DNA of 64,000 nt, from the NCBI GenBank assembly GCA_033439255.1, contig CM065888.1:1984001-2048000 (forward strand). Direction: 5' to 3'. Positions 24,611 through 36,530 of the stretch are shown piece after piece. This DNA is from Hericium rajendrae (taxonomy: Eukaryota; Basidiomycota; Agaricomycetes; Russulales; Hericiaceae). Within the stretch, counting starts at the first letter, position 1; every line of letters starts with the position of its first letter. The notes beneath the pieces were generated by a model. It made no database searches. It was not told the DNA's origin and saw only the letters and a list, made by a program, of their open reading frames with translations. Position numbers and translations under genes: made by a program.

Positions 24611-26340
24611 AGATCTTATGGAATCCTGCCAGACTCTATCTTAGACATTTTCAGATCCCATGTGATCCCACGGGATTCTGTTTTAGATATTTTCAGATCC
24701 TATGAGATCCTGTAGGATTCTATCTTAGACATTTTTGAATCCCATGAAATTCCACAGAATTCTGTTTTAGACATTTTTGGATCCCATGGAATCCTGCAGG
24801 ATTCTGTTTTAGACATTTTTGAAAATCCCGCGGGATTCTCTTTTGGACATTTTTGGATCCTATGGGATCCCATAGGATTTTGTTTTAGACATTTTCAGAG
24901 ATCCCGTGGGATTCTGTCTTAGACATTTTCTGACTGCATGAAATCCCGCAGGATTTTGTTTTAGACATTTTTAGAGATCCCGCAAAATTCTGTTTTGGAC
25001 GTTTTTTGGATCCCATGGGATCCCATGGGATTTTGTTTTAGACATTTTTAGGGATCCTGCGGGATTCTGTCTTAGACATTTTCTGACTACATAAAATCTC
25101 ATGGGATTCAGTTTTAGACATTTTTGGAGATCCCGCGGGATTCTCTTTTGGACATTTTTGGATCCCACGGGATCCCATGGGATTTTGTTTTAGACATTTT
25201 TTGGGATCCCACAGAAATTTGTCTTAGACATTTTCTGACTGCATGAAATCCTGCGGGATTCGGTTTTAGACATTTTCGGAGATCCTGTGGGATTCTGTCT
25301 TAGTAGACATTTTCTAACTATATGAAATCCCATGGGATTTTGTTTTAGACATTTTTAGAGATCCCACAGGATTCTGTCTTAGACATTTTCTGACTGCATA
25401 AAATCCCGTGGGATTCAGTTTTAGACATTTTCGGAGATCCCGCAGGATTCTCTTTTGGACATTTTTGGATCCCACGGGATCCCATGGGATTTTGTTTTAG
25501 ACATTTTTTGGGATCCCACAGAAATTTGTCTTAGACATTTTCTGACTGCATGAAATCCTGCGGGATTCGGTTTTAGACATTTTCGGAGATCCTGTGGGAT
25601 TCTGTCTTAGTAGACATTTTCTAACTATATGAAATCCCATGGGATTTTGTTTTAGACATTTTTAGAGATCCCACAGGATTCTGTCTTAGACATTTTCTGA
25701 CTGCATAAAATCCCGTGGGATTCAGTTTTAGACATTTTCGGAGATCCCGCAGGATTCTCTTTTGGACATTTTTGGATCTCGCGGGATCCCATGGGATTTT
25801 GTTTTAGACATTTTTAGGGATCCCATGGGATTCTGTCTTAGACATTTTCTGACTGCATAAAATCCCACGGGATTCGGTTTTAGACATTTTTGGAGATCCC
25901 GCGGGATTCTGTCTTAGTAGACATTTTCTAACTACATGAAATCCCACGGAATTCTGTCTTAGACATTTTCAGGTATCCCGTAGGTAACATTTTTCGACCA
26001 CATGAAATTCTGCAGAATTCTGTTTTAGATGTTTTCAGATTCCATAGGATCTTGCGAGATTCTGTTTTAGACATTTTTTGGTCCCATGAGATTCTGTCTT
26101 AGATATTTTCAGATCACATGAAATCTCACAGACTCTGTCTTAGACATTTTTGGATCCCATAAAATCTTGTCTTAGATGCTTTTAAATTTCATAAGATCAA
26201 ATTATATGAGATGTTGTTGTAGACACTTTCAGATCCTATCATGGGATATTACAGGATTCTGTTTTGGATAATCTTGTGAAATCTCATCTTGGACACTTTT
26301 GGATCTTATGAAATTCTGTAGAATTCTGTTCTATAGACTT
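24611..26340. repeat. Inner tandem array, left arm of foldback
   Basis: Short repeats alternate TTTTAGACATTTTCGGAGAT with palindromic GATCCCGCGGGATTCTG-type blocks. A stretch beginning near 25159 is repeated almost exactly near 25465, a period of about 306 bp. Confidence 0.9.
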
Positions 26341-27270
26341 TTGCTTCTCACATTAGCAAACATGGTCATTTTTCTGACTCATTGACAGTGGTCTGACTCA
26401 TCTGAAAGTAGTCTGACTTATGCAAATCAGACCATTGTCAGTGAGTCAGAAAAATGGTCATCTTTGCCTATCTCAGATATATTTATCTAGAAATTCAATC
26501 TGAGATACCAGAATAGCAAAGTAACAAGTGATATGTAAAAATAGTGATATATGTCTTGAAGTGTAGTACAATGTCATCTGAGTGGTAGACAAGTGGTCTG
26601 ACTGTCATAGCTGTCCTGGCTCACTTGCAAACTGCAAAATACTGGATAAAATGCTTTGTATAAAACAAAAATTTGTAAATATCTCAGTTAGTTCTAATCC
26701 AATTGATATAAAAATGTTACTATATGAAAGGTCCTGAAAAACCTGCATCTAATCCAATATATTGCTAAATATATTCTCCAATTGAACCATAAAAAACTGC
26801 AATATACTGATTTGTACAATTTTTAAGTATAATATTTGTATCATGACCTCAACCAGTCCTTATATAACTTAATGCATGTTATATTCAAATTGATTTTAAG
26901 AAATCATCTATCAAAGAGTACATATAGTTGTTTAAGCACACATTTTCATATTTGGCAGTTAATATAAGTAAAAAAGTGTTACATTTGAATTCAGCTCACA
27001 AAATGAAGCAAATGTATATAGATATATTGTATAGTTAAGTACTAAACTTGGCATAATTGCTTATAGAACAATTTGGATGTCAGATCTGAGCATAGCTTGA
27101 GATTCTTGGATAATTGCCAAATTGATAAATTACCATTGGATCTCATGAGATGACACTAAATCAGCATTTTGCAAAATATCATGGTAACTCAGGTGAAACC
27201 TTATAAATTTCAAAAGTATCTAAGACAAAATCCTACAAGACTTGATCTCATGAAATTCAAAAGCATCTAA
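26341..27270. other. AT-rich arm-inner segment without genes
   Basis: It holds a local inverted repeat (about 26355-26468, arms around GGTCATTTTTCTGACTCA) and then about 800 bases of AT-rich unique-looking DNA. The last 80 bases return to ATCTAAGACAAAATCC-type arm repeats. No gene is visible. Confidence 0.6.
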
Positions 27271-27639
27271 CATCAGGGAAATTGGAATTCTACATAGCCC
27301 AGTGTTAAGTTATGTGTCCTATCAGAGTGCTATGAGACCTATGTAACTATCCTTCTTTACTATGTAGGGCTATGAGGCCTATCATAGCTTTCATAGCAGT
27401 AGGTGTATGCTATATAGTGCTATATACTCCTGAGGGGCAGCTATGATTGCTATATAAACTTGTTGGCTTGCTATGATCCCTATGGCTCCTATGGCTCCTA
27501 CATTAAATGAGCTAGACTCCATAACCATCCAGTCAAAAGTCTTATATTGCACACTCAAAAACATGACAAAAATTATCTATTCAAAGACTCCTACTAAGAG
27601 ACATTGTAGCTACAGCACACAAGTAAATATAGTAGTAAA

Positions 27640-28580
27640 TGCTACATGTGCACGAGGCGCACGGACTGTGCACGACACGGCACAGCCATACACGAGGCAT
27701 GGCGGCTGTGCATACGCACGAAATGCGAGGGCCGTGCGCGATGCAGCAAAGCCCCGTGTGCATCACAAGGGCCATGCTGAGACGACGGGGCCACGCGCGG
27801 GTCGGCGGGAGTACGCGCGGGTCGGCGGGGGTACGCGCGAGGCACGTGAGCCATGCATGAAAGCCGTGCACGACACAGTGGCATCATCCGTGAGAAGGGA
27901 GGCCGCGTGTGATGCAGTCGTGGTTGCCCGTGGCTGTATGGCGCTGTCACCGGCGTACGTGGACCAGCATGCGCTGGCAGTCATCTGCAGCCATGCGCAT
28001 GCCGTCATCGGTGTGCGTGGCCTCGCGCACGCAGACGGGCCGTGCGTGACTGCCCGCACCGCGCGCCTTGCGGTTATCTGCCGCCGGGGGCATGCAGTCG
28101 CTGCCAGGCATGGCCCCGCATGCACAGAAGGGCCGTGGTTGGCCGCCCGCGCGCTGGCAGGACCGTGCGCGGCCGTCCACGTCGTGCAAGTGTGCATGCG
28201 TGCACTGACGCGATTGTCTGCGGCTGTGCGCATGCAGTCGCCAGCATGTGTGGCCCCGATCGTGCAAGCCGGGCCATGCGCATGCAAGCGCTGGCACACG
28301 TATGAGGCGTCGCACGCCGGGCTGCGCACGGAGACGTGGGCATGGGCGTAGCTTGAGCGCAAAGTGGGCGCGAGGCGCACGCACGAAGCGGGGGGGCACA
28401 CGGGCGTGGTGGTGTGGTAGAGGGCGAGAAGTGGATGCGTGTCGCATGACGTTTGGCTGAGTCTCGTTGCCGTAGCAACGAGACTCGAACGACGGCGACG
28501 GTGTTGTTGAGGAGAGGGGATGTGGCGGGCTCGTGGGTGTAAGCGAGGGTTGTCGAAGGCGAGCGGGGGTCCACGAGACG
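27640..28580. repeat. CpG-rich degenerate repeat block of GC-rich element 1
   Basis: Roughly 0.9 kb of very GC- and CpG-rich DNA with loosely repeated GCATGCAGTCG, GGGCCGTGCG and GCGCGGGTCGGCGGG cores. Long ORFs cross it on both strands (for example 27473-28351 plus and 27763-28605 minus), but this is what GC-rich DNA poor in stop codons gives. I do not call a gene. Confidence 0.7.
28459..28486. repeat. Perfect 12-bp hairpin
   Basis: GAGTCTCGTTGC, a 4-base loop, then GCAACGAGACTC. Confidence 0.95.
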
Positions 28581-28586
28581 ACACAC

Positions 28587-28617
28587 GAGTATCGCTCGTT
28601 GGCAACGAGCGATACTC
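28587..28617. repeat. Perfect 14-bp hairpin
   Basis: GAGTATCGCTCGTT, a 3-base loop (GGC), then AACGAGCGATACTC. It stands at the edge of the CpG-rich block, next to a minus-strand splice-donor-like GTAAGTAAAC (28661-28670). Confidence 0.95.
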
Positions 28618-28879
28618 ATTGGATTAGCACGAAAAGACCAAAAAAAAATATGTGTTTACTTACCTAGACCCCCCGAACACCCTGCTAGCCATCCTGACCA
28701 TCGAGCGACGTCGTATTTTGCGTGTGGAGAGAGACGAGGGAGACAAGGGGAGAGGTAGGGAGAGGTGGAGGTTGGGTTGAGGGAGTACTGGACGAAGAAA
28801 CACACGAAGTCGACGTGTCGAGTGCAGGACTCGCGCGGCTGGCAGTTTCGAGTCCAACAAATCAAATCAAATCTTTTAA

Positions 28880-29170
28880 AATATGAGAAAAATGGAGCAC
28901 AGATAAATTCATTAGTTCTACATGATAAATGAGCTAGATATGTATCTACTACACAGTATGTCCTTGAGCAGTCAATCTAACTTACTGAAATCTAAATCAA
29001 TAGCCTCCGCCGCGGCATCCGGCAACCGCCGGCCAGCCATAATTCGGGCTCTGACGCGCTCACATATATAAGGCATGCGCGACACGCGTTCTCTCTCTCT
29101 TCCCTACCACTACCATCTTCCGTTTTCCATCATTCGCTTCCCTCCCTTTCTTCAACTTTCTTTGTTCGGT
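28880..29170 (+). promoter_or_regulatory. TATA-containing promoter of GC-rich element 1
   Basis: TATATAAG at 29065-29072 lies in CTGACGCGCTCACATATATA. It is followed by a pyrimidine-rich leader and a donor-like GGTAAGTTC near 29168. The arrangement is conserved in GC-rich element 2 (TATATAAA at 36156-36163), and the GCGGC-CGGCAAC-GCC motif upstream is shared. No ORF follows. It may be a promoter left over from an autonomous ancestor. Confidence 0.55.
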
Positions 29171-29443
29171 AAGTTCTTATGTTGTTATATTGTTATCTAA
29201 TACTTATGCTTATGTATTATCTTTATAGACTTTGAATATTTTCGCTTTTTCTTCTCTATGGTAAGTCTTATCTATTATGTTCTTTCTTCTTATGTTTACT
29301 TATAATAAGTTGTTGTTGACTTTAGGTTTTATTTTCGCTTTTTAATGTCTTTGAGGTAAGTCTTATGTTATGTCTTTCATTTGATACAGCTTGACTTACA
29401 CTTGTAAATATATATAGGCTTGTTGATTTTGTAGTATAATGTA

Positions 29444-29844
29444 CATCAGGAACCTTCAAAACTTTCTGTTTGACCTGCGAGGCATCTGACAGTGTCTGCA
29501 TGATCTGCAGCAGTTGCATCAGACACATCAGATACTCTCAGACAGCATCAGCTACTCTCAGCTAGCTGCAGAATATTTGACCTCAAGATTCAAAAAAGTA
29601 TCAATGCAGAATGCTCGCAGACTGATCAGAACTGATCAGATTCATGTAAATTTTAGATATTGAAAACTTTGTTACATCTAATGATTAGAGTTGGATGACT
29701 ACTATATCTGCCAATAGTTATTGACTTCAAAATATAAAATCTCTGATCAGAAATTGTCCTCTAATTAGAGCCTGCAGCTGAATCAGGTCTTGCAGTTGAT
29801 CAGACTCTGCAGGGTTCATCAGAAAGTTTTGAAGGTTCCTGATG
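29444..29844. mobile_element. Foldback MITE family B, copy B2 (401 bp)
   Basis: It has the family B termini and exactly the same length as B1 and B3. TA flanks both sides. It lies inside GC-rich element 1. Confidence 0.95.
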
Positions 29845-30250
29845 TAGTACTCTTTTGTGTAATAGTATATCTAATAAATTATAATGTTTTTTAAAATTTC
29901 GATGTTTTGTTGATCTGAGAATTGTATAAAAATTTGTTTGTAGTCTGATTGTAGATTAAATAGTATGAATAGCTTTCATTGCTTTTATAGATATGTCAAG
30001 TCTACCTTATGGACATAGCTTATATTAATGGTATAGCTTCCATAGCTTCCATAGCTATATGTCCTATGATAGCTACATAGTCAGCTATGATAGCTATGAT
30101 AGCACTTCATAGCATTCCTCTTGAGCTCTATAGCACTATATAGCATCTCTCCTTGGCTATATAGGCTATGGAGTAAAGGGCAATGCTATGGCCCTAGGAA
30201 CTCTATATAACTCTGATAGAGCTATGTAGCACCTCTACATTTTCCTGATG

Positions 30251-31261
30251 TAAGACAAGATTTTATAAAATACAAAAAATATCTAACATAGAGTCCTATA
30301 AGATCCTATGAATCTAAAAACATCTAAAACATAATCTTGCAGGATTTTATGTAGTCTGAAAATGTCTAAAACAGAATTCCGTAGGATTTCATGTGGTTAG
30401 AAAATGTCTACTAAGACAGAATCCCGCAGGATCTCCAAAAATGTCTAAAACCGAATCCTGTGGGATTTTATGCAGTCAGAAAATGTCTAAGACAGAATCC
30501 CGTGGGATCCCTAAAAATGTCTAAAACAAAATCCCATGAGATTTCATATGGTTAGAAAATGTCTACTAAGACAGAATCCCACAGGATCTCCGAAAATGTC
30601 TAAAACTGAATCCCGCAGGATTTCATGCAGTCAGAAAATGTCTAAGACAAATTTCTGTGGGATCCCAAAAAATGTCTAAAACAAAATCCCATGGGATCCC
30701 GTGGGATCCAAAAATGTCCAAAAGAGAATCCCGCGGAATCTCCGAAAATGTCTAAAACTGAATCCCATGGGATTTTATATAGTCAGAAAATGTCTAAGAC
30801 AGAATCCCGCAGGATCCCTAAAAATGTCTAAAACAAAATCCCATGGGATCCCATGGGATCCAAAAAATGTCCAAAACAGAATTTTGCGGGATCTCTAAAA
30901 ATGTCTAAAACAAAATCCTGCGGGATTTCATGCAGTCAGAAAATGTCTAAGACAGAATCCCACGGGATCTCTGAAAATGTCTAAAACAAAATCCTATGGG
31001 ATCCCATAGGATCCAAAAATGTCCAAAAGAGAATCCCGTGGGATTTTCAAAAATGTCTAAAACAGAATCCTGCAGGATTCCATGGGATCCAAAAATGTCT
31101 AAAACAGAATTCTGTGGAATTTCATGGGATTCAAAAATGTCTAAGATAGAATCCCACAGGATCTCATAGGATTTGAAAATGTCTAAAACAGAATCCCATG
31201 GGATCACATGGGATCTGAAAATGTCTAAGATAGAGTCTGGCAGAATTCCATAAGATCTAAT
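30251..31261. repeat. Inner tandem array, right arm of foldback
   Basis: Inverse counterpart of 24611-26340: AAAATGTCTAAAACAAAATC alternating with GGGATCCCATGGGATCC-type blocks. ORFs reading QNPAGSLKMSKTKSHG are translated repeat. Confidence 0.9.
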
Positions 31262-31985
31262 AACATCCCATTGGACAGTAGAGGATGGGCCGAGCAATTG
31301 ACAACCTGTAGGATCAAGTGGACCAGCCAATGACCCATTAGACAGTGAAGAACGGGCCTGTCAATGATGAATGACTAGTAGACATTATAAGGGGATGGGC
31401 CAGCCAATGACCCAATGGATGGTAGAGGATGAGCCAAGCAACTGATATCCTGTGGGATTGAGAGGGCCAGCCAATGACCCATTGGACATCAGAGGACGGG
31501 CCTGTCAATGATGAATGACCAGTAGACATTATAAGGGGATGGGCCAGCCAATGACCCAATGGATGGTAGAGGACGGGCCGAGCAACTGATATCCCGTGGG
31601 ATTGAGAGGGCCAGCCAATGACCCATTGGACATCAGAGGACGGGCCTGTCAATGATGAATGACCAGTAGACATTATAAGGGGATGGGCCAGCCAATGACC
31701 CAATGGATGGTAGAGGACGGACCGAGCAACTGATATCCCGCGGGATCAAGTGGGCCAGCCAATGATCCAATGGACATCAGAGGACAGGCCGGTCAATGAT
31801 GAATGGACACTACAGATTAAATGACTAGAGGCCGAACAATGACCCATTGGTACATAGGAAGGGCAGGCCTGTCATTGGATGACTGCTACATTGTGACAGA
31901 CGGGCCAGCGCAGGATGGCCAATCAACAATGGCACTTTGTCAAGCTCGCCTGGCATTCCCTCAATGCACTAAGTGACTGAACATA
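31262..31985. repeat. Outer tandem array, right arm of foldback
   Basis: Inverse counterpart of 23490-24610 with fewer units (about four). It ends with CCTCAATGCACTAAGTGACTG, the complement of the left terminal segment. Confidence 0.9.
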
Positions 31986-32672
31986 CTCATTTTTCAGATA
32001 GTTTCAGATGCATCAGAAAGTTGTAAGGGTTCCTGATGCTAGTTACATAGAGCCAAAAAAATGATGATATGTGCAATATACCTTGTTCAATTTTCCATGC
32101 GAAGCCCCCATGTTATGACTTACAGCCTGCTCTATGGCCTCCTCCCCATCCTCAAAAATATCCATCGGGACTTGCTGCTGGATTTTCTCATTGTCAATAA
32201 CGTGGCCACTGCATTGTTTCTGCTTTGACTTGTCAACCTTTTCGAGCCAGTTCAAGTGAAGAGCTGGCTTGGTGCTGTTCATATTGGCAGTGCGAGGTCT
32301 GTGGAATTGTGAGATCATCGAAGGTGAGGCATAGAGTGGTGTTCGGGAGGCATAGGCACGTTCAAAAGACAGAAGGGGTCAGAAGAGCATGAGGGAAGGT
32401 GAGGGTGGTCGACATCGCATGGTGAGTGTTCGAGTTAGGAAATTTTTGTAGACACTCGATCAACAAACACTTACAGCTCTGGCTTCCCGATTGAGGCAGC
32501 CTGATCCTCACCCTCACCATGCTCCTTCGTGCTCCTCACCAGCTCTCTTCACTTGCCTTTCTTCTTCTTTGCCTTCCCCTTTGCCTTTTCGTTGATTGCT
32601 TTACCTTTTCTCTTGCTCGTTTTTCTGTTATCTCTCGCTCTGGACTCTCTACCATCCTCATCCATCTCAATA

Positions 32673-33464
32673 CATCAGGAAGGTTGACAACTTTCTGATT
32701 GATCTGACAATTTCTAACCCTACTGACAGCTCCTAATTGACCTGATCCACCTGAAAGTAATCTTAACAGGCAAATATCTGACCAAACTTTTACATCAGGA
32801 AGGTTGACAACTTTCTGCTAGACCTGCGAGCAATCTGAGAGCATCTGAGAGCATCTGATTGACCTGCAGATTTTCTGATCTTGTCTGACAAATAAATCAG
32901 ACACTCTCAGATAAGATCAGAAAATCTGCAGGTCAATCAGATGCTCTCAGATGCTCTCAGATTGCTCGCAGGTCTAGCAGAAAGTTGTCAACCTTCCTGA
33001 TGTACATTTAAGTAAAAACATTTATTGTCAGATATATAAGTTTTTAATCTCTAACTAATAGATATATCAAAATCTCTAATATTTAAAATTTTCTAAATCT
33101 GAGAGTGTCTGATCTGAGAATTTTTTCAAATCTGGAGGTCAAATATCTGAAAATTATCTGCAACTGTCTGAGAGCATCTGATGGTGTCTGACACTGTCTG
33201 ATCCATCTGACTGATATTTGACCTCCAGATTTGAAATCAGACACTCTCAGATTTTCAAAAATTTCAGATATCAAAGATTTTGATATATCTATTAGTTAGA
33301 GATTAAAAACTTATATATCTGACAATAAATGTCTTTTCTTGAATGTAAAAGTCTGATCAGATATTTGCTTCTCAAGATTGCTTTCAGGTGGATCAGGTCA
33401 ATCAGAAGCTGTCAGTAGGGTTAGAAATTGTCAGGTCAATCAGAAAGTTGTCAACCTTCCTGAT
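32673..33464. mobile_element. Foldback MITE family A, copy A4 (with C1 inside)
   Basis: Family A termini, with the last base differing (CCTGAT then A). Its left half is interrupted by C1; without C1 and its TA it would be about 580 bp. Confidence 0.9.
32793..33002. mobile_element. Foldback MITE family C, copy C1 (210 bp)
   Basis: It starts CATCAGGAAGGTTGACAAC like family A but then diverges (TGCTAGACCTGCGAGC) and is a near-perfect 105-bp inverted repeat. TA is duplicated (32791-32792, 33003-33004), shown by intact family A copies that read CTTTTACATTTAAG here. Confidence 0.95.
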
Positions 33465-34559
33465 AGTATCACCATCGTACTCAACCTTCTTGGATTTTTG
33501 CCTGCCCTCATCAATGTATTTGTCATCATCTTCAATTGGGTCAAAATCAGAGCTCATAGCTTTGTCTTCTAGTGTGGAGGACATATTAAGTATGTTGTGC
33601 ACTCCCTATTGTGAAATCACTAACCTTCAATCTGCTGTTTGACCCATTTAGCTTCATCCTCTGCCTGAATCTTCTCGATATCTCCGGCTATTGCCTCCAG
33701 TTCTTTCTCCCACCTCGATGTCTGCTCATGCAAGAGCCTCAACCTTTCCTCAAAATCAGCCTCACACTGTTCCTCATCGTTCAAGCCTGACTCTTCCTCC
33801 TCTTCATGTCGCACCATTACCTCTTGCAAGCAAGAAGCCCACCTCAAAGCAACAAGGATCTCTTCTGCACCACTTGACTTGGTCTCGCTGCCGGGTGCTT
33901 TAGTGAAGATCTCAGCAGGAGGGGTGTTATCTTCTAGGTGTCAAGATAAGTCAGTATTGTAAGTGCACATTTTCTGATCTTTGCATGCTCTATGACAAGT
34001 CGACACTAAATGATCTGTTGTCATCCTTAGTGTTCTTGTCATCATCATTGTTCCAGATGCCTTCTCTGTAAAACAAACAGAAGTGAGTCATATCAATTGC
34101 TAATAATGGACAATATACATACCTGTCATTCTTAGATCAGTGCTGATGCAAAGCCTTGAAGATTGGACCATGCTTCACATTGTTATCCATACATCTGAGA
34201 AAACTAAATTTTATATAGCTGCAGGTTATATTATAGATGTTATCATTGAGCTATAGAAGCTATGTAGCTTGCCTATCTAGCTATGTAGAGCTATGAGACC
34301 TTCCATAGCTTCCATAGCTAGTAGCCTTAGTTATATAGTGTTATCATAGCTTCCATAGCTAGCAGTTTGAAATATATAGCACTATCGTACACTATCATAT
34401 TTAGTAAGGTGAGCTATGACCACTATGAGTACTACTAGTACTATGTCAAGTCAACTAGTTACAAAAGATTTTTTTTTTTAAGTCAAAATTAATCATATTC
34501 AATAAGATTACTACTACAATCAAATACACTACAAGTACTTATAATACAGGTACCTAGTT

Positions 34560-35720
34560 TACAAGTAGTCTGCAGACAAGGCCGTATGCCACTGGTGGGG
34601 CACAAAAAAACATGCATGCATGAGACGTGGCATGCCTGTGTGACGTGGCGGACCTGCCCGGGAGATGCAGAGATGGAGGGCCCGTGCGCAAGTTGTCGGG
34701 CTGTGGCAGCCTCATGCACGGGACAATGGACTGCGGCAGGTCCGTGAGTGAAGGGTGAGGGGGATGCACAAGGTGCGGGGGCCATGCGCGAGGTGCGAGG
34801 CGGTGCGCAAGAGTCAATAGGCGACGGGCCTATGCGTGACGCATGAGAGACAGGCGTGAAGCGCGCGGGAGGCGTGTGTGGGGCAAGCGGATGTGCTTGA
34901 GGCACAGATGGCATGCAGTAGGCGGCGCTGGGCATCGGGCCCATGCACAATGCATTAAAGGGCATGCACGAGGCGCAAAAAGCCCGGACGAGGCCCAGAG
35001 ACTGTGCGCGACACAGCAGACCTGTGTGCGATGCAGCAGGCTTGCGCGCTGGAGGCACGAGGCACGCGAGGGACGTCATTGCACTGCCGTGGGCCCGTGC
35101 ACAATGCAGCAAGCCTGCGTGCCAGGCGCAGTGGCCGCACGCAGAAGAGGGGCAGGAGAGGGGCGCAGAGGTGTGAGGTGCAGAGCCCGGGAGTGAAGGG
35201 TCGCAGTGCGGTGCATCTGGATGTTGAATGTGCGTGTTTGGTGTGTGGGGCGTAAGCATGGGATGTTGCATGTGCATGTGGGATGTGGCTCTTGGGCACC
35301 GCAGTCATTCGACATGCTGGTGACATAACAGAGGTGTTGAGATGTGGCTTGAGGCATGGCGAGAACGAAGGGAGGACGTCCGAGTCCCGTTGCCGTGCAG
35401 GACTCTACGGCACGCAGTGGGCGGTGACGTGGCAAGTGCGTGCACGTCGTTGATGGCACAGACGGTGCAGAACGATGTCTATGCGTCCTCCATGGCTGTG
35501 CATGCAAAAGGTGGGGATCGGAGTGCTAGTGACGTGGTCGTTTGAGTGCAGGGTGTTGAGGTTGCGTGCGCGGGTATCAGAGGGCGGCGGCGGCAGCAGT
35601 GGGACAGCGGAAGGGCGACGGGAAGGTGAAGGTGGGGACGATGGTGCGCGATGGGGATTGGGGGCATCCAGATGTCGAAAGAATGAGTGTCGCTCATGTG
35701 CATTAGTACGAATGGACACG
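34560..35720. repeat. CpG-rich degenerate repeat block of GC-rich element 2
   Basis: Repeated GCGCGAGGCACG, GGGCCCATGCACAATGC and CAGCAGGCTTGCG cores. ORFs on both strands (for example 34489-35277 minus) are repetitive and mutually overlapping. I do not call a gene. Confidence 0.7.
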
Positions 35721-35939
35721 AGAGAATAACTTTTTTTTACTTACCTACAGCCCCCAGCCTACTAAATCCCCACCCGATCCGTCTTGACTGTCGATAGAGA
35801 GAGGACTGAAGCGAGGCGAGCGACGGGAGGTGGAGAGGGACAGACGGAGTGAGGCCTAGTGAGGGAGGAGGTGAAGTAAGTGAGAAGTCTCGACGCGAGT
35901 TTGGTGCTTCAGCCACCGAACGAGCGAGTCAAAGTTTCT

Positions 35940-36530
35940 CGTGACGTAGCAAATCGAATAAAACTCGTATAATTACAAAACAAAACATCGCGTTGCAAAA
36001 TAGTAATATACATAGATTAAATGAGAAGAGTGTCTACAGAATGCACCACACAAGACTGAATAGCAGAGTCAAAGTTGTCACGTCTACCACTTAGCCTCTG
36101 ACGCGGCGCTCGGCAACGCCCAGCAGCCAGGATTCTCGGCTTCGCCCAGGTTTCGTATATAAAGCTTGCGCAACGCGTTGCCTCTTGCTCCTATACCCCC
36201 ACTAACGCTTTTGCCATGTCATTCCCATCGTCATCGCTACCTCCCTCATCGTCATCTGCTACCTTCCTCATCGTCATCGCTACTTCCCTACTCATCGTCG
36301 GTCTCTTACTCGTCATCGTCGGTCTCTCGCTCGTCGTCGTCGCTACCCTGTTGTTGTCGTCACTACTCTGTCGTTATCGCTACCCCGTCTTCGTCACCAC
36401 CCTGTCTTCATCACCATCTCTCTTGTCACTGTCGGTATGTCTCTCGTCATTGTCGGTTCTCTTACTCATCGTTGTTGCTGGTCTCTCGCTCGTTACTCTT
36501 TCTGTTAAGGTAAGTTTTTATTCTTAATCT
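35940..36530 (+). promoter_or_regulatory. TATA-containing promoter and leader of GC-rich element 2
   Basis: TATATAAA at 36156-36163 follows CTGACGCGGCGCTCGGCAACG, and a low-complexity TCATCG/TCGTCG leader runs to about 36500 with a donor-like GGTAAGTTT at 36509. On the other strand a donor-like GTAAGTAAAA lies at about 35743. The two outward signals match those of element 1, which suggests a remnant bidirectional promoter. The 36166-36513 ORF is Ser/Leu-rich low complexity and not called. Confidence 0.5.

Larger units (their letters stand above)
27271..30250. mobile_element. GC-rich CATCAGG-ended element 1 (2,980 bp)
   Basis: Ends are CATCAGGGAAATTGG at 27271 and CATTTTCCTGATG ending at 30250, with TAA on both sides (27268-27270, 30251-30253). 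Just inside both ends are CTATGATAGCTATG-type subterminal repeats in inverse orientation (about 27310-27500 and 29985-30245). The middle has a CpG-rich degenerate repeat block (about 27640-28560), two perfect hairpins, a region with outward-facing promoter signs, and MITE B2. No transposase is present, so it is presumably non-autonomous. Confidence 0.75.
23473..31985. mobile_element. Large foldback element with two-tier tandem-repeat arms
   Basis: Both ends carry the same sequence in inverse orientation: CAGTCACTTAGTGCATTGAGG just inside the left end and its complement just inside the right end. Behind it are an outer array of GGCTGGCCC/GACGGGCC repeats and an inner array of GATCCCGCGGGATT repeats. 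The left arm is longer (about 3.8 kb) than the right (about 1.7 kb). The loop holds the GC-rich element 27271-30250. No transposase is visible. It is inserted in the subterminal repeats of Plavaka copy 2. Confidence 0.75.
12256..32038 (+). mobile_element. Plavaka DNA transposon, copy 2 (19.8 kb with nested insertions)
   Basis: Termini are inverted repeats: CATCAGGAACCCTTACAAC at 12256 and its complement ending at 32038, with further similarity (TTTCTGATGCATCTGA). TA precedes the left end; on the right CTA follows, so a TA duplication is likely with one extra C. Inside are left subterminal ATCAGA repeats, the accessory gene, the transposase, right subterminal TCTGA repeats, and insertions A1, B1, A2, A3 plus the large foldback. 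Without the insertions the element would be about 9.2 kb. It lies inside an intron of accessory gene copy 3. Both of its genes carry stops, so it is non-autonomous now. Confidence 0.75.
32082..34190 (-). pseudogene. Accessory gene copy 3, N-terminal part (split and decayed)
   Basis: Minus-strand exons parallel the first half of accessory genes 1 and 2: acidic segments (GIWNNDDDKNTKDD), a probable coiled coil (ETTS-like run around LRLLHEQTSRWEKELEAIAG), and an exon with LHLNWLEKVDKSKQK that corresponds to GLRPNWRE. The exon ends at 32082 with donor GTATATTG; the acceptor is at 12241, with Plavaka copy 2 between. MITE A4 (with C1 inside) splits the coding region. Upstream, near 34150, an in-frame stop follows KALHQH. 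The upstream limit is set by GC-rich element 2. Confidence 0.55.

Noticed and set aside
27763-28605. 280-codon minus ORF in the CpG-rich block
   Set aside because: Overlaps long ORFs on the other strand, is repetitive, and is not maintained in the sister elements.
36166-36513. Ser/Leu-rich 115-codon ORF
   Set aside because: Low-complexity TCATCG/TCGTCG leader; no conservation in GC-rich element 1.
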